NCBI GenBank assembly: GCA_900660155.1
Contig: CABFPE010000057.1
Span: forward strand, 1,196,263 to 1,260,262
Direction: 5' to 3'
DNA from: Hofstenia miamia
Lineage: Eukaryota; Xenacoelomorpha; Acoela; Hofsteniidae
Length of the DNA stretch: 64,000 bases
Shown: positions 24,205 through 34,979 of the stretch, one piece after another
Layout of the letters: every line of letters begins with the position of its first letter
How positions within the stretch are numbered: position 1 is the stretch's first letter
Program-made: the position numbers and the translations under genes
The notes under the pieces: model-generated
What the model was told of the DNA's origin: nothing
What the model saw: the letters and a program-made list of their open reading frames with translations, nothing else
The model's database searches: none

Positions 24205-25425
24205 TTCTCCAATGTAGAAAAAGGTGATGTATTGGACCCGGATAACTACCGGCCACATTTGAAAAGCTTCTAGCAACGCAAATATATAACTTCTTGAACG
24301 TCCATAATATATTATCGGAACATCAAAATTGTCGATAATAGAAACCATTAAATTTGGTATAAATAAGAATATATCTGCATCTGTTGCTCTAGTTGACTTG
24401 AGGAAAGCATTTAATTCAATGGATTTTGAAACACTGGCGAGAAATTTAAGAAATTCTAGTTTCGGCAAGATGGCTATAAAACTAATAATGAATTTCTTGA
24501 TTAATAGAAAACAGCGGGTAAAACTAGATGAAATATACTCAGATTTTATTGGTACAAATCCGCAAAGGACTGTGTTAGTTTCAATTCTGCTTGCACTTTA
24601 TGTCAAAATCAGTAAGCAATTGCAAAATATATCAATATGTAGATGACACCTGTATTTTAATAGTATCTCAAAATGCCTATGAAGCTAGAAAATATCTTTT
24701 CACAGATATTGAAAACTTTAGTATATATTTTAAGAGTAATAAACTGAAAATCAACGCAGAAAAGACCTAATTTTTCATTTTTTCACTAAAATCTCAAAAA
24801 TGCATCTCTAAAAGGCGACACAATTAAGGTCCGATATCAAGTAGTTGGGCAAAGAAAATGCGTAAATTAATAGGTGTGTTGCTAAACAACGATTTTACTT
24901 TTGATCAATTCTTAGCCTTGAAATTTAGAAGAGTTAAAACTGTTGTCAAATATATTTATCATCTTCGTCACTTAGGAAAATTATTTCGCATGCAACTTAT
25001 CAATTGTTTTCTTTTGAGTCAATCTCTATACAATTGATTCTTGTTTCAAAATATTTAAACCTGGAAATAGGACTTCATTATCAAAAATAAACATTTGGGT
25101 TTTGTGAACATTAAGTTACATTGATAAGCACAAATCCTTAAACGAACTGAATTCGTTAATGTTTTTGCTGCAAACAAACATTATGCATGCTTTATAAATT
25201 CAATAATGGAAGAGTTCCCTAAAATTCCTAAATAATAACATCCAATTCAATGATAGGAACAAAAACATGCGCATTGCGTAGTAATGACTCTCGACGTGAT
25301 TCATTTGTAGTTAGCAGTACTAATTTGTGTAATGAATTGAGTATCGAACTAACAATTAAAAAAACCATAAACATTATAAGAATAATATTAAGGAAAGATT
25401 ATTAAACAAACATTGTAATTAAGAA
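24205..25425 (+). pseudogene. CR1/Jockey-like LINE reverse transcriptase relic
   Basis: RT motifs appear in order with frameshifts between them: GDVLDPDNYRP (24220-24255), a motif A block SVALVDLRKAFNSMDFETL (24380-24437), a motif B remnant around 24560-24600, and the catalytic motif C YQYVDDTCILIVS at 24632-24670. A thumb-like stretch SNKLKINAEKT ends near 24768. The C-terminal region typical of the CR1/Jockey group follows, with a readable final block NELSIELTIKKTINIIRI near 25340-25390. The copy is dead and lacks its endonuclease. It lies inside the proposed intron 5 of the host gene, same strand. Confidence 0.75.
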
Positions 25426-26932
25426 CATCAAGTACCTTAGGAACATGGTCAGACTATTTACGAATGCCCTCTAAGTAGTTACTGATATTTGTATAATTTA
25501 GTATTTTATTCTACTATAGTTTGTAGTTTTTAAGAAATTTGCAATAAATCATTTTTGATATTTTCAATATTTTCAAAAATTTTGTGGGGTCACTAACGTC
25601 ATCAAGATTGAGAGATTGAAACACCCAAGAAACCTAACCTTCCTCCATGTCAGAAAATCCTGCCTACGTAATGATTGACGATCAACAACATGTGACGAAT
25701 TGTTTCAACAGAAGAACTTGAGACTTTTGACTTGCTATAATCTTTCGCTAATGTATGGATCAATTTCCTTATAAAAAGTATGTTACAGACGCTCTAGGGA
25801 TGTATTAAGTTGGCATTCATGGTAATAGAACTCATGAAGTTTTAAATTATGAATTATATTGCAAAAATAGTAATATTGAGCTTCGTAATTTGTTAATAAT
25901 TTGAAAGAACATGATATAGTAACTACATTTCTACCATCAAAGGAAAAAAATGAAATTTGGGGACGCTGGATTTTTATGTCCTGCACAACAGTTATTTTGT
26001 GAACACAACAACCAACAGCAAGCCTGACAATACCATGCAAAGCCATTGCCATAGATTTTAAGTTAAGGCTTCAGCTGCAACAAAAAACATATTGAATAAA
26101 TAAATATACTGCAACAGTCTATTGATTATTAATCAATTTTATTCTCTTGGAAAAAACTATACTTAATCTCAGTAAAGCGGATTGCTTTATAAATCATTTT
26201 TACGAAAGTTAATTAATGCTGTAGCCCTGAGCTGAATATCCTTCTCAGAATCTCTCATTAATATTTCTTCTCACTATACATTTGCAGTAAATCACTAATT
26301 CATTACAAGAGTCGACAGAAATTTAATTGGGATAATAGGAACACTTTTGTGTTCAATATATTGAGTTGATTCAAATTCGATGAATTAACTACTGATTGTT
26401 TGCTGCAAATTGCAGTAATGATGATGTACGATCTTACAAAGTATAAGCATCCAAAATGTAATGTTTTGCTATATATATCAATTCAATGAAATTCACAAAT
26501 ATCTATTACCTTAATAAGAGTTAAAGCAAATCTATTGCTAATATGTAATATGTATGTAAAGTATACAAACTAACACATGAAAAAAATACTTACAAAACTA
26601 ATTATATATGTATTATTAATTAAAGGACAGTTTTAAAAATAATTCGACCATGCATTGAGCTTACTATCTATGCCCAATAATTTTTTCTATATAATAAATT
26701 TGTTTGATGTTTTTGAAGTGTCTATAACTTTTCTCACATTTTATATCGATACATAATTTATTCCATAACATTGAATATTTGAAGGAAAATTCATCTTGAC
26801 TATTATTAACAACAAAAGTGTTTTATTCCTTTTATTGATTGCTTAATGTAATTATTGAGGAAACTTAATGAACTAAAATCATTAATAAATTTATGAATCA
26901 TACCTAGAGTTTGATATTATATGATGATCTTA

Positions 26933-26935
<3 letters not shown>
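25426..26935. other. AT-rich stretch, no gene recognised
   Basis: Non-coding by appearance. An 89-codon minus-strand ORF at 25783-26052 has no recognisable motif and is probably chance. The stretch would be part of proposed intron 5. Confidence 0.5.

Positions 26936-26965
<30 letters not shown>
26936..26965. repeat. (TAA)n microsatellite at the 5' junction of the R4-type LINE
   Basis: About ten TAA units end exactly where the LINE's unique sequence starts. R4/Dong-type LINEs are known to integrate into TAA repeats. Confidence 0.95.
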
Positions 26966-26966
<1 letters not shown>

Positions 26967-27205
26967 TGGGCAGGTAGCCCAGTTGGTAGAGACGCAGGTT
27001 GGTAAGCTGAGGTTAAGCAACTGTGATCGTGGTTAGCAAACTGGATGACTTAGCTTACAGGGTAGGAAGCACTCTAAAGCCTTGGTTGGCAACTTCCTAG
27101 GACAAGGGCAGTCCAAAATGAAAGCTCATGGGGCAGGAAGGTCTCTTAAGCCTTGGTTGGCAACTTCCTAGGAGAATGTGAGGCCAAAATCAAACACAAA
27201 AAATA
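26966..27205 (+). promoter_or_regulatory. tRNA-like head and tandem 65-bp repeat: 5' UTR of the R4-type LINE
   Basis: The first bases contain GTAGCCCAGTTGGTAGAG (26974-26991), a close match to the box A internal promoter of tRNA genes. A weak box B candidate lies near 27024. Downstream, two imperfect copies of a ~65-base unit share AGCCTTGGTTGGCAACTTCC (about 27067-27130 and 27131-27196). The second LINE copy at 30556 begins with a different tRNA-like head but then has the same LINE sequence. A role in RNA polymerase III transcription is inference from the box A match. Confidence 0.55.
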
Positions 27206-27211
27206 ACACTG

Positions 27212-28426
27212 ATGAAAAGTCATGATAGAGCAAAGGCCCTCAGTCCCCGGCAGGCCTTCAATGGTCAGAGGGTGCTAAGAATCTCCGGACAACAGGCGGA
27301 CTCCACAATCGGGAGTGTGGACTCGAGAAGTGGCAGTACAGGATCCACACAGACCAATGGACAACGGCATAAGTGGACAGATGAGCAGAACAGGACAGCA
27401 TTGGAGTGTTACAGAAGAAGCAGGCCAGATGAGAGGGGTTACAGGAAGAGAATGTTGGAAGAATGGAGGAAGGCAAGAATGGGATTAGAAGTTACAGAGC
27501 AGAGGCTTGCAGGGCAAGTGAGAAAGTTACAGCTGGATGAGAGTAAGGGGAAAAAGAGAGTTGAACAAGTTAAGCAAAGGGAAGATGAAGTGATAGATGT
27601 TGAGACAGAAGTGGCAGAAGTAGCAGATGCAGAAACTGAAGCAGCAATCAAGGAAAAGATGAAGGAAGAAATAGGTGAGAGAGCTAGGTTGCCAATCCCA
27701 AGAAGAGTTAAGAGAAGTAAGCTAGCAGTAGAGACAGCAAAAGTCAATAAAGTGTTGGAGAGGATAGATGCTAGGAGTGTTACAGAAGTAAATAGCTTAG
27801 TGTATGCAGGGGCATGTGAGGTGCTGAAGAATGTAGGCGTGGAAATAAAGAAGAAGAGGTGGCAAGAAGATAAGGGAGACAGAAAGCCAGCATGGGAAAG
27901 AAGAATTGAGAATAAAGTGGCAAAAATTAGGCAGCAAATAGGGAAGATCAGGACAAGTAAGGCAGTGCAGGACAGGTGCAGGGTAGGTAAGGGGAAGACT
28001 ATAGAAACTGCAAGAGAAGAGCTTAAGCAGAGATTAGTTGCAGAAGCTGAGAAACTGAGAAAGTATAAGGCAAGGGCAAAGCACGCAAGAGACAATATGA
28101 AGTTTGAGACACAAGAAGGAAGATTCTACAAAGAACTAGATGCAGGAGAAAAGGCTACAGCTAGAGCAGGCGAAGATGCAGTAAGGTTCTGGGAGAATAT
28201 ATGGGGAAGTGCGGGACCAGAGATAGAGAATGTACAGATACAGAAAGAAGCCAGGCAAGAAGAAGAAGTAATCACAACTGTAAGGCTGAAGGAGGCTCTA
28301 AAGAAGATGAAGAACTGGAAGGCGCCAGGCAGAGATGAGGTACATGGGTATTGGCTGAAGAAGTTCACAAGTGTTCATGAGAGACTAGCAGCAGCATTGG
28401 AGGAGTGTGTGGTGAGTGGGTGTCCC

Positions 28427-28506
<80 letters not shown>

Positions 28507-30469
28507 TAACATGTCTGCCAACAATGTGGAAATTGCTAACTTCAGTGATTTCAAATAGGCTGGCATGTTACTTAGAGCAGAATAGGTTGATACCAGAGGA
28601 GCAGAAGGGATGCAGGACGAAGACAAGAGGATGCAAAGATCAGTTGTTGATAGACCAGGCAGTGGTGGAGAATTGTAGAAGAAGGAAGACAAACTTGGCA
28701 ATGGCATGGATAGACTACAGGAAGGCATATGACAGCATTTCACATAAGTGGGTATTGAAGACGTTAGAGGCTAATGGAGTTTCACAGAAATGGGTTGAGT
28801 TTCTAGAGAGGGAGATGGGAAAGTGGCAGACTGAGATAGATGGGCATAGGTTGAGGTTTAGACGGGGTATATTCCAGGGATACAGCTTAGTACCACTACT
28901 GTTTGTAGTTAGCTTAATACCTATCACAGAAAAGTTAAAGGAGACAGGCATAGGGTATAAGATGGAGAAGAATGGTAGAGCAGTGAGTCACCTGTGGTAC
29001 ATGGACGACCTGAAGATGTATGCTAGTTCAAGGAAGATGTTGCAGAAGCAAGTGGAGACATTGGAGAAGGCAAGCAGAGATTCAGGTTGGAGTTTGGATT
29101 AGGAAAGTGTCCAGCAGTGACAATGACTAGAGACAAGTGTGTGGATGGGGAGGGTTTGAGGACAAGCAGTTGGGATAAGATTGAGGAAGTCAAAGAAGGG
29201 TACAAGTACTTAGGAGTGATAGAGAAAGTTAGAACAGATCACGAGGAAATGAAGATGAGGCTAAGGAAAGAATACAAGAGGAGAGTAAGGAAGGTATTAC
29301 AGAAGTCAGCATTGAATGGGCAGAACAGCATAAAGGCAATTAATACGTGGGCGATACCAGTGGTGAGATATTCGGCAGGAATAGTTAGGTGGAACAAGAA
29401 TGAACTGAGGGAATTAGATAGGGAGACAAGGAAGGTACTAGCAGCAGAGAGGGCTTTCAACTTAAATGGAGATGTAGATAGGCTGTACATGGCAAGGCAT
29501 AAGGGAGGGAAAGGGCTGCTAAGTGTGGAGGAGACTGTAGAAGCAGAAGCACTAGGGCTAAAGGAATATGTAGAAGAGCAACCTAAGGGGTCCCTACTAG
29601 AGGTCACTAAGGAGTTAAAGAAGATAAGAACTGAGAGTGAAGGAAAGAAGATATACCAGAGTAGGATGGAATCAGAGAGACAAACAAGGTATAGGCAGAA
29701 GGCAATGCATGGAGAATACTGGAGGAACACAGAAAAGTGTGATAGAGAAGAGAGCAACAAGTGGTTAAAGAAGGCAGGATTGAAGAGAGAAACAGATAAT
29801 AATGGCAGCACAGCACAGTAGCAAGCAATAAGAACAAACTGGGTGAAGAAGCATATAGACAGAAGAGTAGAAGTAAGTGATAAGTGTAGGCTATGTAAGA
29901 AAGAGGCGGAGACAGTAGATCATCTGATAGCAGGGTGTGAGAAGTTGGCACAGAATGAGTATAAGTTCAGGCATGACAAGGTGGGAAGAATGGTACACTG
30001 GAGTTTGAGCAGGCAGCATGGGTTAGAAGCAGGAGACAAGTGGTATGAGCACAAGCCACAGGGCGTCATAGAAAATGAGAAGGTTAAGATACTGTGGGAC
30101 TTCAACATACAGACGAGCAAAGCGATAGAAGCACGGAGGCCAGACATAGTAGTGATAGACAAAGAGCAAAGATTAGGAACAGTGATAGACATAGCAGTAC
30201 CAAAGGACAGAAATGTAGAAAGCAAGGAGAAAGAGAAGATAGACAAGTACAGGGAGTTGGCAGAGGAAATAGAAAGGCTGTTGAAGCTAAAGAAAGTTGA
30301 AGTAGTCCCGGTAGTTGTAGGAGCAATAGGAGCAATGAGTAAGAAGCATAAGAGATATTTGGAGGAGTTGGAAGTACCAAAGTGGGGAGGAGCAGTAGCA
30401 CAGAAGGCAGCATTGTTAGGAACAGCTAGAGTCCTGAGGAAAGTTCTCAGACTCCCTGGGAACTGGTGA
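27212..30469 (+). pseudogene. R4/Dong-type LINE single ORF (Myb-like, RT, zinc knuckle, restriction-like endonuclease), broken
   Basis: One long protein is spread over three reading segments. The N terminus has a Myb-like block (HKWTDEQNRTALECYRRSRP), followed by a Lys/Glu-rich coiled region to 28425. RT follows: [20 protein letters not shown], motif [18 protein letters not shown], motif [14 protein letters not shown], catalytic motif [14 protein letters not shown]. The C-terminal part has a zinc knuckle CRLCKKEAETVDHLIAGC (C-x2-C-x8-H-x4-C) and an endonuclease core RRPDIVVID, then TVIDIAVPKD, ending in GTARVLRKVLRLPG. This order is diagnostic of site-specific RLE LINEs of the R4 group. Breaks: an (AAT)n insert at 28427-28506 replacing about 30 residues of the RT fingers with a frame change, a one-base shift near 29085, and a stop at 29819-29821. 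Otherwise the frame is well kept, so the copy is fairly young. Confidence 0.9.
28427..28506. repeat. (AAT)n microsatellite inside the LINE RT domain
   Basis: About 26 AAT units sit between the coding blocks ECVVSGCP and [12 protein letters not shown]. In intact relatives this gap holds the motif ending NYRP. The repeat replaces that part and changes the reading frame. It reads as polyasparagine or polyisoleucine depending on frame, which is not a real protein feature. Confidence 0.95.
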
Positions 30470-30518
30470 GTTCCCCGAGCTGAGAGGGATACCAGCATGA
30501 AGCTGTGAGATGCAAGGA
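30470..30518 (+). other. 3' UTR of the R4-type LINE
   Basis: A short tail from the ORF stop to ATGCAAGG, after which TAA repeats begin at once. There is no poly(A). A very short 3' UTR ending at the target microsatellite is typical for this LINE group. Confidence 0.7.
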
Positions 30519-30555
30519 TAATAATAATAATAACAATAACAATAACAATAACAAT
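30519..30555. repeat. (ATA/ACA)n microsatellite between two LINE copies
   Basis: ATAATA units grade into AATAAC units and run directly into the second LINE copy. Confidence 0.9.
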
Positions 30556-31420
30556 GGGCCCTAGTGGCCGAGGGGTAAAAGGCTAAACTGGGACCACTCT
30601 GACCCGGGATCGAGCCCGACCCTAAATTCAGTGAAAGTGCAACAAAAAGAAAAGGCCCTCAGCCCCGGCATAATTTAAATGGTCAAAAGTTGCGAAGAAT
30701 CTCCGGTCAACAGGCGGACTCCACAATCGGGAGTGTGGACTCGATAAGTGGCAGTATAGGATCCACATAGACCAATGGACAACGGCATACGTGCACAGAT
30801 GAGCAGAAAAGGATAGCATTGGAGTGTTACAGAAGAAACAGACCAGATGAGAGGGGTTATCGGAAGAGAATGTTGGAAGAATGGAAAAAAGAAGAAACAG
30901 CATTAGAAGTTACAGGGCAGAGGCTTGCAGGTCAGGTCATGTCAGAAAGTTGAATCTACATGAGAATAAGGACAAAAAGAAGAGCCGAACAGACAAAGCA
31001 AAAGGAAAATCAATTGGTAGATGTAGTAGCAGTAGTAGTGGTAGAAACAGCAGAAACTGCAACTGTAGAAACAGAGGCAGCAATCAAGGAAAGGATGAAG
31101 AAAACAGAAGTAGGTTGCCAGTACCAATAGGCATTATGAGAAGCAAATTAGCAGTAGAGACATCAAAGGTTAACAAATATGCTAAGAGTGTAACAGAGAT
31201 AAACAGGTTAGTGTATGCAGGCGCATGGGAGGTGTTGAAGAATGTAGGCATTGACATGAAGAAGAAAAGACTACAAGAAGATAAATGAGACAGAAAGCCA
31301 ACATGAAAGAGAAGATTGGTCAGCAAATAGGGAAGTAAGCCAGTACAGTACTATAGAAACTGCAAGAGAAGAGCTTAAGCAGAGATTAGTCACAGAAGCT
31401 GCAGAAAATATAGGGTAAGG
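30556..31420 (+). mobile_element. Second, 3'-truncated R4-type LINE copy with its own tRNA-like head
   Basis: The head GGGCCCTAGTGGCCGAGG contains a box A-like word and, 40 bases on, a box B-like GGGATCGAGCCC (30606-30617). Both differ from the head of the first copy. From about 30650 the sequence matches the first copy: AGAATCTCCGG, CAACAGGCGGACTCC, and the Myb-like region in the same order. The coding part is frame-broken, with RSKLAVETSKVNK, VTEINRLVYAGAWEVLKNVG and KKKRLQEDK still readable at 31130-31285. Homology fades after about 31410, before the RT domain. Confidence 0.8.
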
Positions 31421-31658
31421 GAAACAGAATTTGTAGAAATAGACATCAAAAGACTCTGAGTCTCACTGACAAAGAAAATAGATGGGTTAGGTTAGGGTTA
31501 TGCCTAAATGTATGTTTTCAATGCAAACATTTCATGTTCTATGAAAATAATGTTAGTGTGGAAGGGAAGCAAAAAGATCCCAATTCTGTTCTAAGACAAG
31601 TGGTTGGCTTCACTCTTGTTTGATAGCAGGTTCAAATTTCAAATTCTCATTTATTTAG

Positions 31659-31765
31659 GCGGAAGGATGCCATATCAAAGGGAAATCGTTTGGAAGACAG
31701 TGTCAAGACTCTTGACTCAAGCGCAAACACGAGAGGTGGTTTATGAAAGCATAGCTGTATGCTAA
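31659..31765 (+). CDS. Possible last exon (6) of the putative zinc-finger-like host gene
   Basis: The acceptor is CTCATTTATTTAG. Entering with the one base carried from exon 5, the frame is open for 35 codons: GRMPYQREIVWKTVSRLL, then TQAQTREVVYESIAVC and TAA at 31763-31765. Amino-acid content and codon use look coding. A second frame is open for 29 codons, and a possible donor (GAG|GTGGTT) lies inside, so it may not be terminal. The intron before it would be 7.5 kb and would contain the LINE relic and both R4-type copies. No clear AATAAA polyadenylation signal lies close downstream. Confidence 0.4.
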
Positions 31766-33775
31766 CAAAAGTCAATATCACTGTTTGTATGTAACGCACT
31801 ATGTTACGGTTAATATCTCAAATCCTCAAATATTCCAATCATTCAAACAAAATATATAAATAATGATCGCATTGCAAAGGAACTTTTTCATCAATTGTCT
31901 ATTAATCCAAATGTGACCAATGTAATTAATTTTAAATGCACATTCGTGAGAGAGTTCGATATTTTGGAAAAAGAATAAAAGAACATTTTGTGAATACTTA
32001 AATACAGAATTCTACTGAGAGAAATTAATTTAAACATCATAGCAAGTACAAACAACACTACATAGCAGAAGTCATCTTTTTGAAAAACGAAGATAACAAT
32101 TATATTTTGTATAAAAAAATAAATTATGTTCAACTAACTTTTGTTCGAGTAAATGCATGTAGGGTAGTAATTATGTAAACTATGCAGCTAAACACAAATA
32201 AATATATAATAAATTTGAAATTTTGATGCTTGAGTGTCTTGAATGTGCTATATTATGATTGTAATGCAATTTTCAAGCACACTTAGGGCCTAGTAATATT
32301 GATTGCAAATATAAAAAAAATAATTACAAATGATGTAGATAAGAAAAGAGAAATAGCTAAATACTAGGAACCAGTAGAAATATAATAATTTGATATTACT
32401 ATAATTGGAAAAAATCAAATGAACACTTTTCTTAGTTCTGCAATACTATCAGCTTCAGTAAGAAACAATAAGGGACAAAAACAAAAAAATTCCATGAAAA
32501 AATGTCTTCGAAATCTTTCGGTAAACTTTATTTTCAAAGGATGTTCTAAGAAATGATTTAATGTCGTGTTAATCTATAAAATTGAAATATAATAAGCAAA
32601 TGGAAGATATATTATGTATATAATTGAACTTCATTAAACCTTGCGGTTAATAACATAAAAAACATTAGGTTCCTGAAAAAAAATTTTAGAAACACCATTA
32701 AGGTCCCATATGCTTGAACATAATATTTTCCAATAGATATAGTACTTAAGTAAAGCCATTTATTGATTCAATGTTGGAGATTGCTATTTGCCGATATTGC
32801 CGAACTATACTGATTTGACTAATTTTGAAATAGAAACATTATTTTTTTATCCACCCCATTGGTTAGATATTTATTTCGAAATTATCTACATAATTAATTA
32901 AATTTTCGGTTTTTCTAAGGAAATGCAAAGATGATATGTGAAATGTAAAATGAAATCTCCTGTCAGCATTATCAATTTTTCATAGGTGTACGACTTGCTT
33001 ATATTAGGCAGACCAGGGCAGAACAGACATTCTGAAGTAATTTAACTTATTTATTCTCTTAAGTGGCTGGGCAATGTGTGACTTGATTTTACCTAATTTT
33101 CTATTATCTAATGAATCAAGGGACAGGGGTCAATGTCAATGATATGCACTGTTTTGTCTCCATTGTGCAATGAAATAAAACATACTAAATTAATCGGTCT
33201 ATAATCTTTATATAAGAATCACGCATTCATACGCTTAAATTCAAATGCCTTTTTAATAACTACTTCTTCCTTATACATATACAATGCATGAATAGGCACC
33301 CCAACAAGTTATTGTCAGATATTATTTCCCTCGAAATCATTTATTCATAATCTCAAACGTATGTGCCAGAATGGTCAATCGCATATTTTTTTAGAAATGG
33401 TAAACAACTTCAGGAAGGAGACGAAACAAGCTAGCTATGACAAGCAGGGGGGGTGATCCAAGAAAAAAATTAGACTAGCTGATGCTGTAATACTAACGCG
33501 TTATTGGTGCCATGCACAAACATGTTGTTGAGTATATTTTTATGGACGTTTTTAATATTTAAGGGAACAAATGATCCGAACAGTTCCAGTGATATACAAG
33601 CTACCAAATTTTACAAATTGAAGACGGATTATATAGACCAAGAAATATTTTTGGAGTTTCATAAGTAGTTTACACACAACTGTCGCAAGGAGAATGATTT
33701 TCCAACAATTTTAATCATTGATAGACGTGGGTCTTTCATGAAAATTGAAGATGTTGAACACTGTGTTTCTAAAGC
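31766..33775. other. AT-rich stretch, nothing recognised
   Basis: Only short chance ORFs, for example 31891-32133 on the minus strand. The words GGGTTAGGTTAGGG just before it, near 31480, are a very short telomere-like string. Confidence 0.5.
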
Positions 33776-34382
33776 CCCGTTTACACTGGTTCAACTTCAG
33801 GAATTCGTCAAGCGAATTCAATAGAGCATGGTCGCGTTTACATCTGTTCCTCATGTTGATTTCATTTGACGATTTCAATATTGAAAGCTCCTGTTTACAT
33901 TGGTTCCTTTTTTGTTGATATTTATCAAACCATTTAAAAGAATAATAAGCTAACGTCATTCATTTACTAATCTAATTAACACAGACCAGGCGTACAGAGC
34001 CGTAGCTATGGTGGGCAAAGATGGGCAATTGTCCACCTAAATATATATTTTAACCTTGCCTTTATTGTCAACTTGAAAAATGGGGAAATATGCAACTACT
34101 CAAGAGTGAGTACACTGAGAAATTCTCTATTTAACTATTGGTGACGGATTATGGTACAAGTCGATCCAGGAAAAGTTTACTTCAATATTTTTAATAGATA
34201 GTACAGCTACATGAATGAATGGCTAGGATTTTAGTTGCACAATTTGATGTAAACTGTGTAAAAGATAAAAGAAATCATGGCATAAATTTAATAAGACTTT
34301 AATTTTTCAAAGAATTTAATTTGCGAATGTCTTTGTTGGTATATTTAGTATGTATTTGTATGATCCTATGAAACGATTTCAT

Positions 34383-34421
<39 letters not shown>

Positions 34422-34920
34422 TGACCGTTCATTAGTAATAATAATTTTTAAATGGTTTCAATAGCAATCTGCCATTATGCGTTTCTTTAGTTTGGTTAAC
34501 TCAAGTAAAGGTCAATAAAAAAATATATGTATTTAAACTTACTCAAAATTTATATTTTGACTTGCGTAAATCATGTAAATGTGCATATGTATATTTTCAT
34601 TATTCAACTAAATTTTTTTCATGTGCGAAAATGAAACTTAATAAGAAATTTGAATATTGATGAATATTTGATTTATTGAAGCATTTGTAGTTCATAAGTT
34701 TTAGAAAAATTCTATAATTTAGTCGTTTTTTGTCTATTAAAATAGAAACTTTGCTTACTTGGAGGAATTCAATAGCGAAAGGCGCGTTTACATTTGTGCG
34801 ACAAGAGGAAAGTTGAACACAAAATAGATCGAAAATATATTTCGTTCCTCTCCTCCTGCGCTTCGCTTTCAATTTTGTGGGGTGTTTACATAAGGAACAG
34901 ATGTAAACGCGACCAATACT
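33776..34920. mobile_element. Possible transposon bounded by 'CGCGTTTACATCTGTTCC' inverted repeats
   Basis: GGTCGCGTTTACATCTGTTC(C) at 33830-33850 is repeated as an exact 21-base reverse complement at 34894-34914. Related words CCCCGTTTACACTGGTTC (33776), CTGTTTACATTGGTTCC (33890) and GCGCGTTTACATTTGTGCG (34783) cluster at both ends in mirrored orientation, as in MITEs and hAT-like elements with repeated subterminal motifs. The interior is AT-rich with a TA microsatellite at 34386-34420 and no transposase. The exact termini are unresolved. It could also be two separate small elements. Confidence 0.5.
34386..34420. repeat. (TA)n microsatellite
   Basis: Pure TA run inside the possible inverted-repeat element. 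Confidence 0.9.
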
Positions 34921-34979
34921 GGGACCATTATATTTAAAAATGCTGGGAAAATCTTGGGGAACCAAAATATAATTATCAG

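Noticed and set aside
25783-26052. 89-codon minus-strand ORF as a host gene
   Set aside because: No motif, AT-driven codons, no splice or start context; probably chance.
26966-27040. Functional tRNA gene
   Set aside because: Box A is good but no cloverleaf with a matching acceptor stem can be drawn; it reads better as a tRNA-derived retroelement head.
28375-28743. Minus-strand ORF with a polyleucine run
   Set aside because: Antisense reading of the AAT microsatellite and flanking LINE RT.
27439-30498. Several long minus-strand ORFs rich in Leu/Ser/Phe opposite the R4-type LINE
   Set aside because: They are antisense shadows of the AG-rich LINE coding strand.
30556-30625. Functional tRNA gene
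   Set aside because: Box A- and B-like words are present, but the acceptor arms do not pair and the LINE follows directly.
31478-31500. Interstitial telomere repeat (GGTTAGGGTTA), also near 11450, 35945 and 40395
   Set aside because: Only one to three units at each place; too short to separate from chance.
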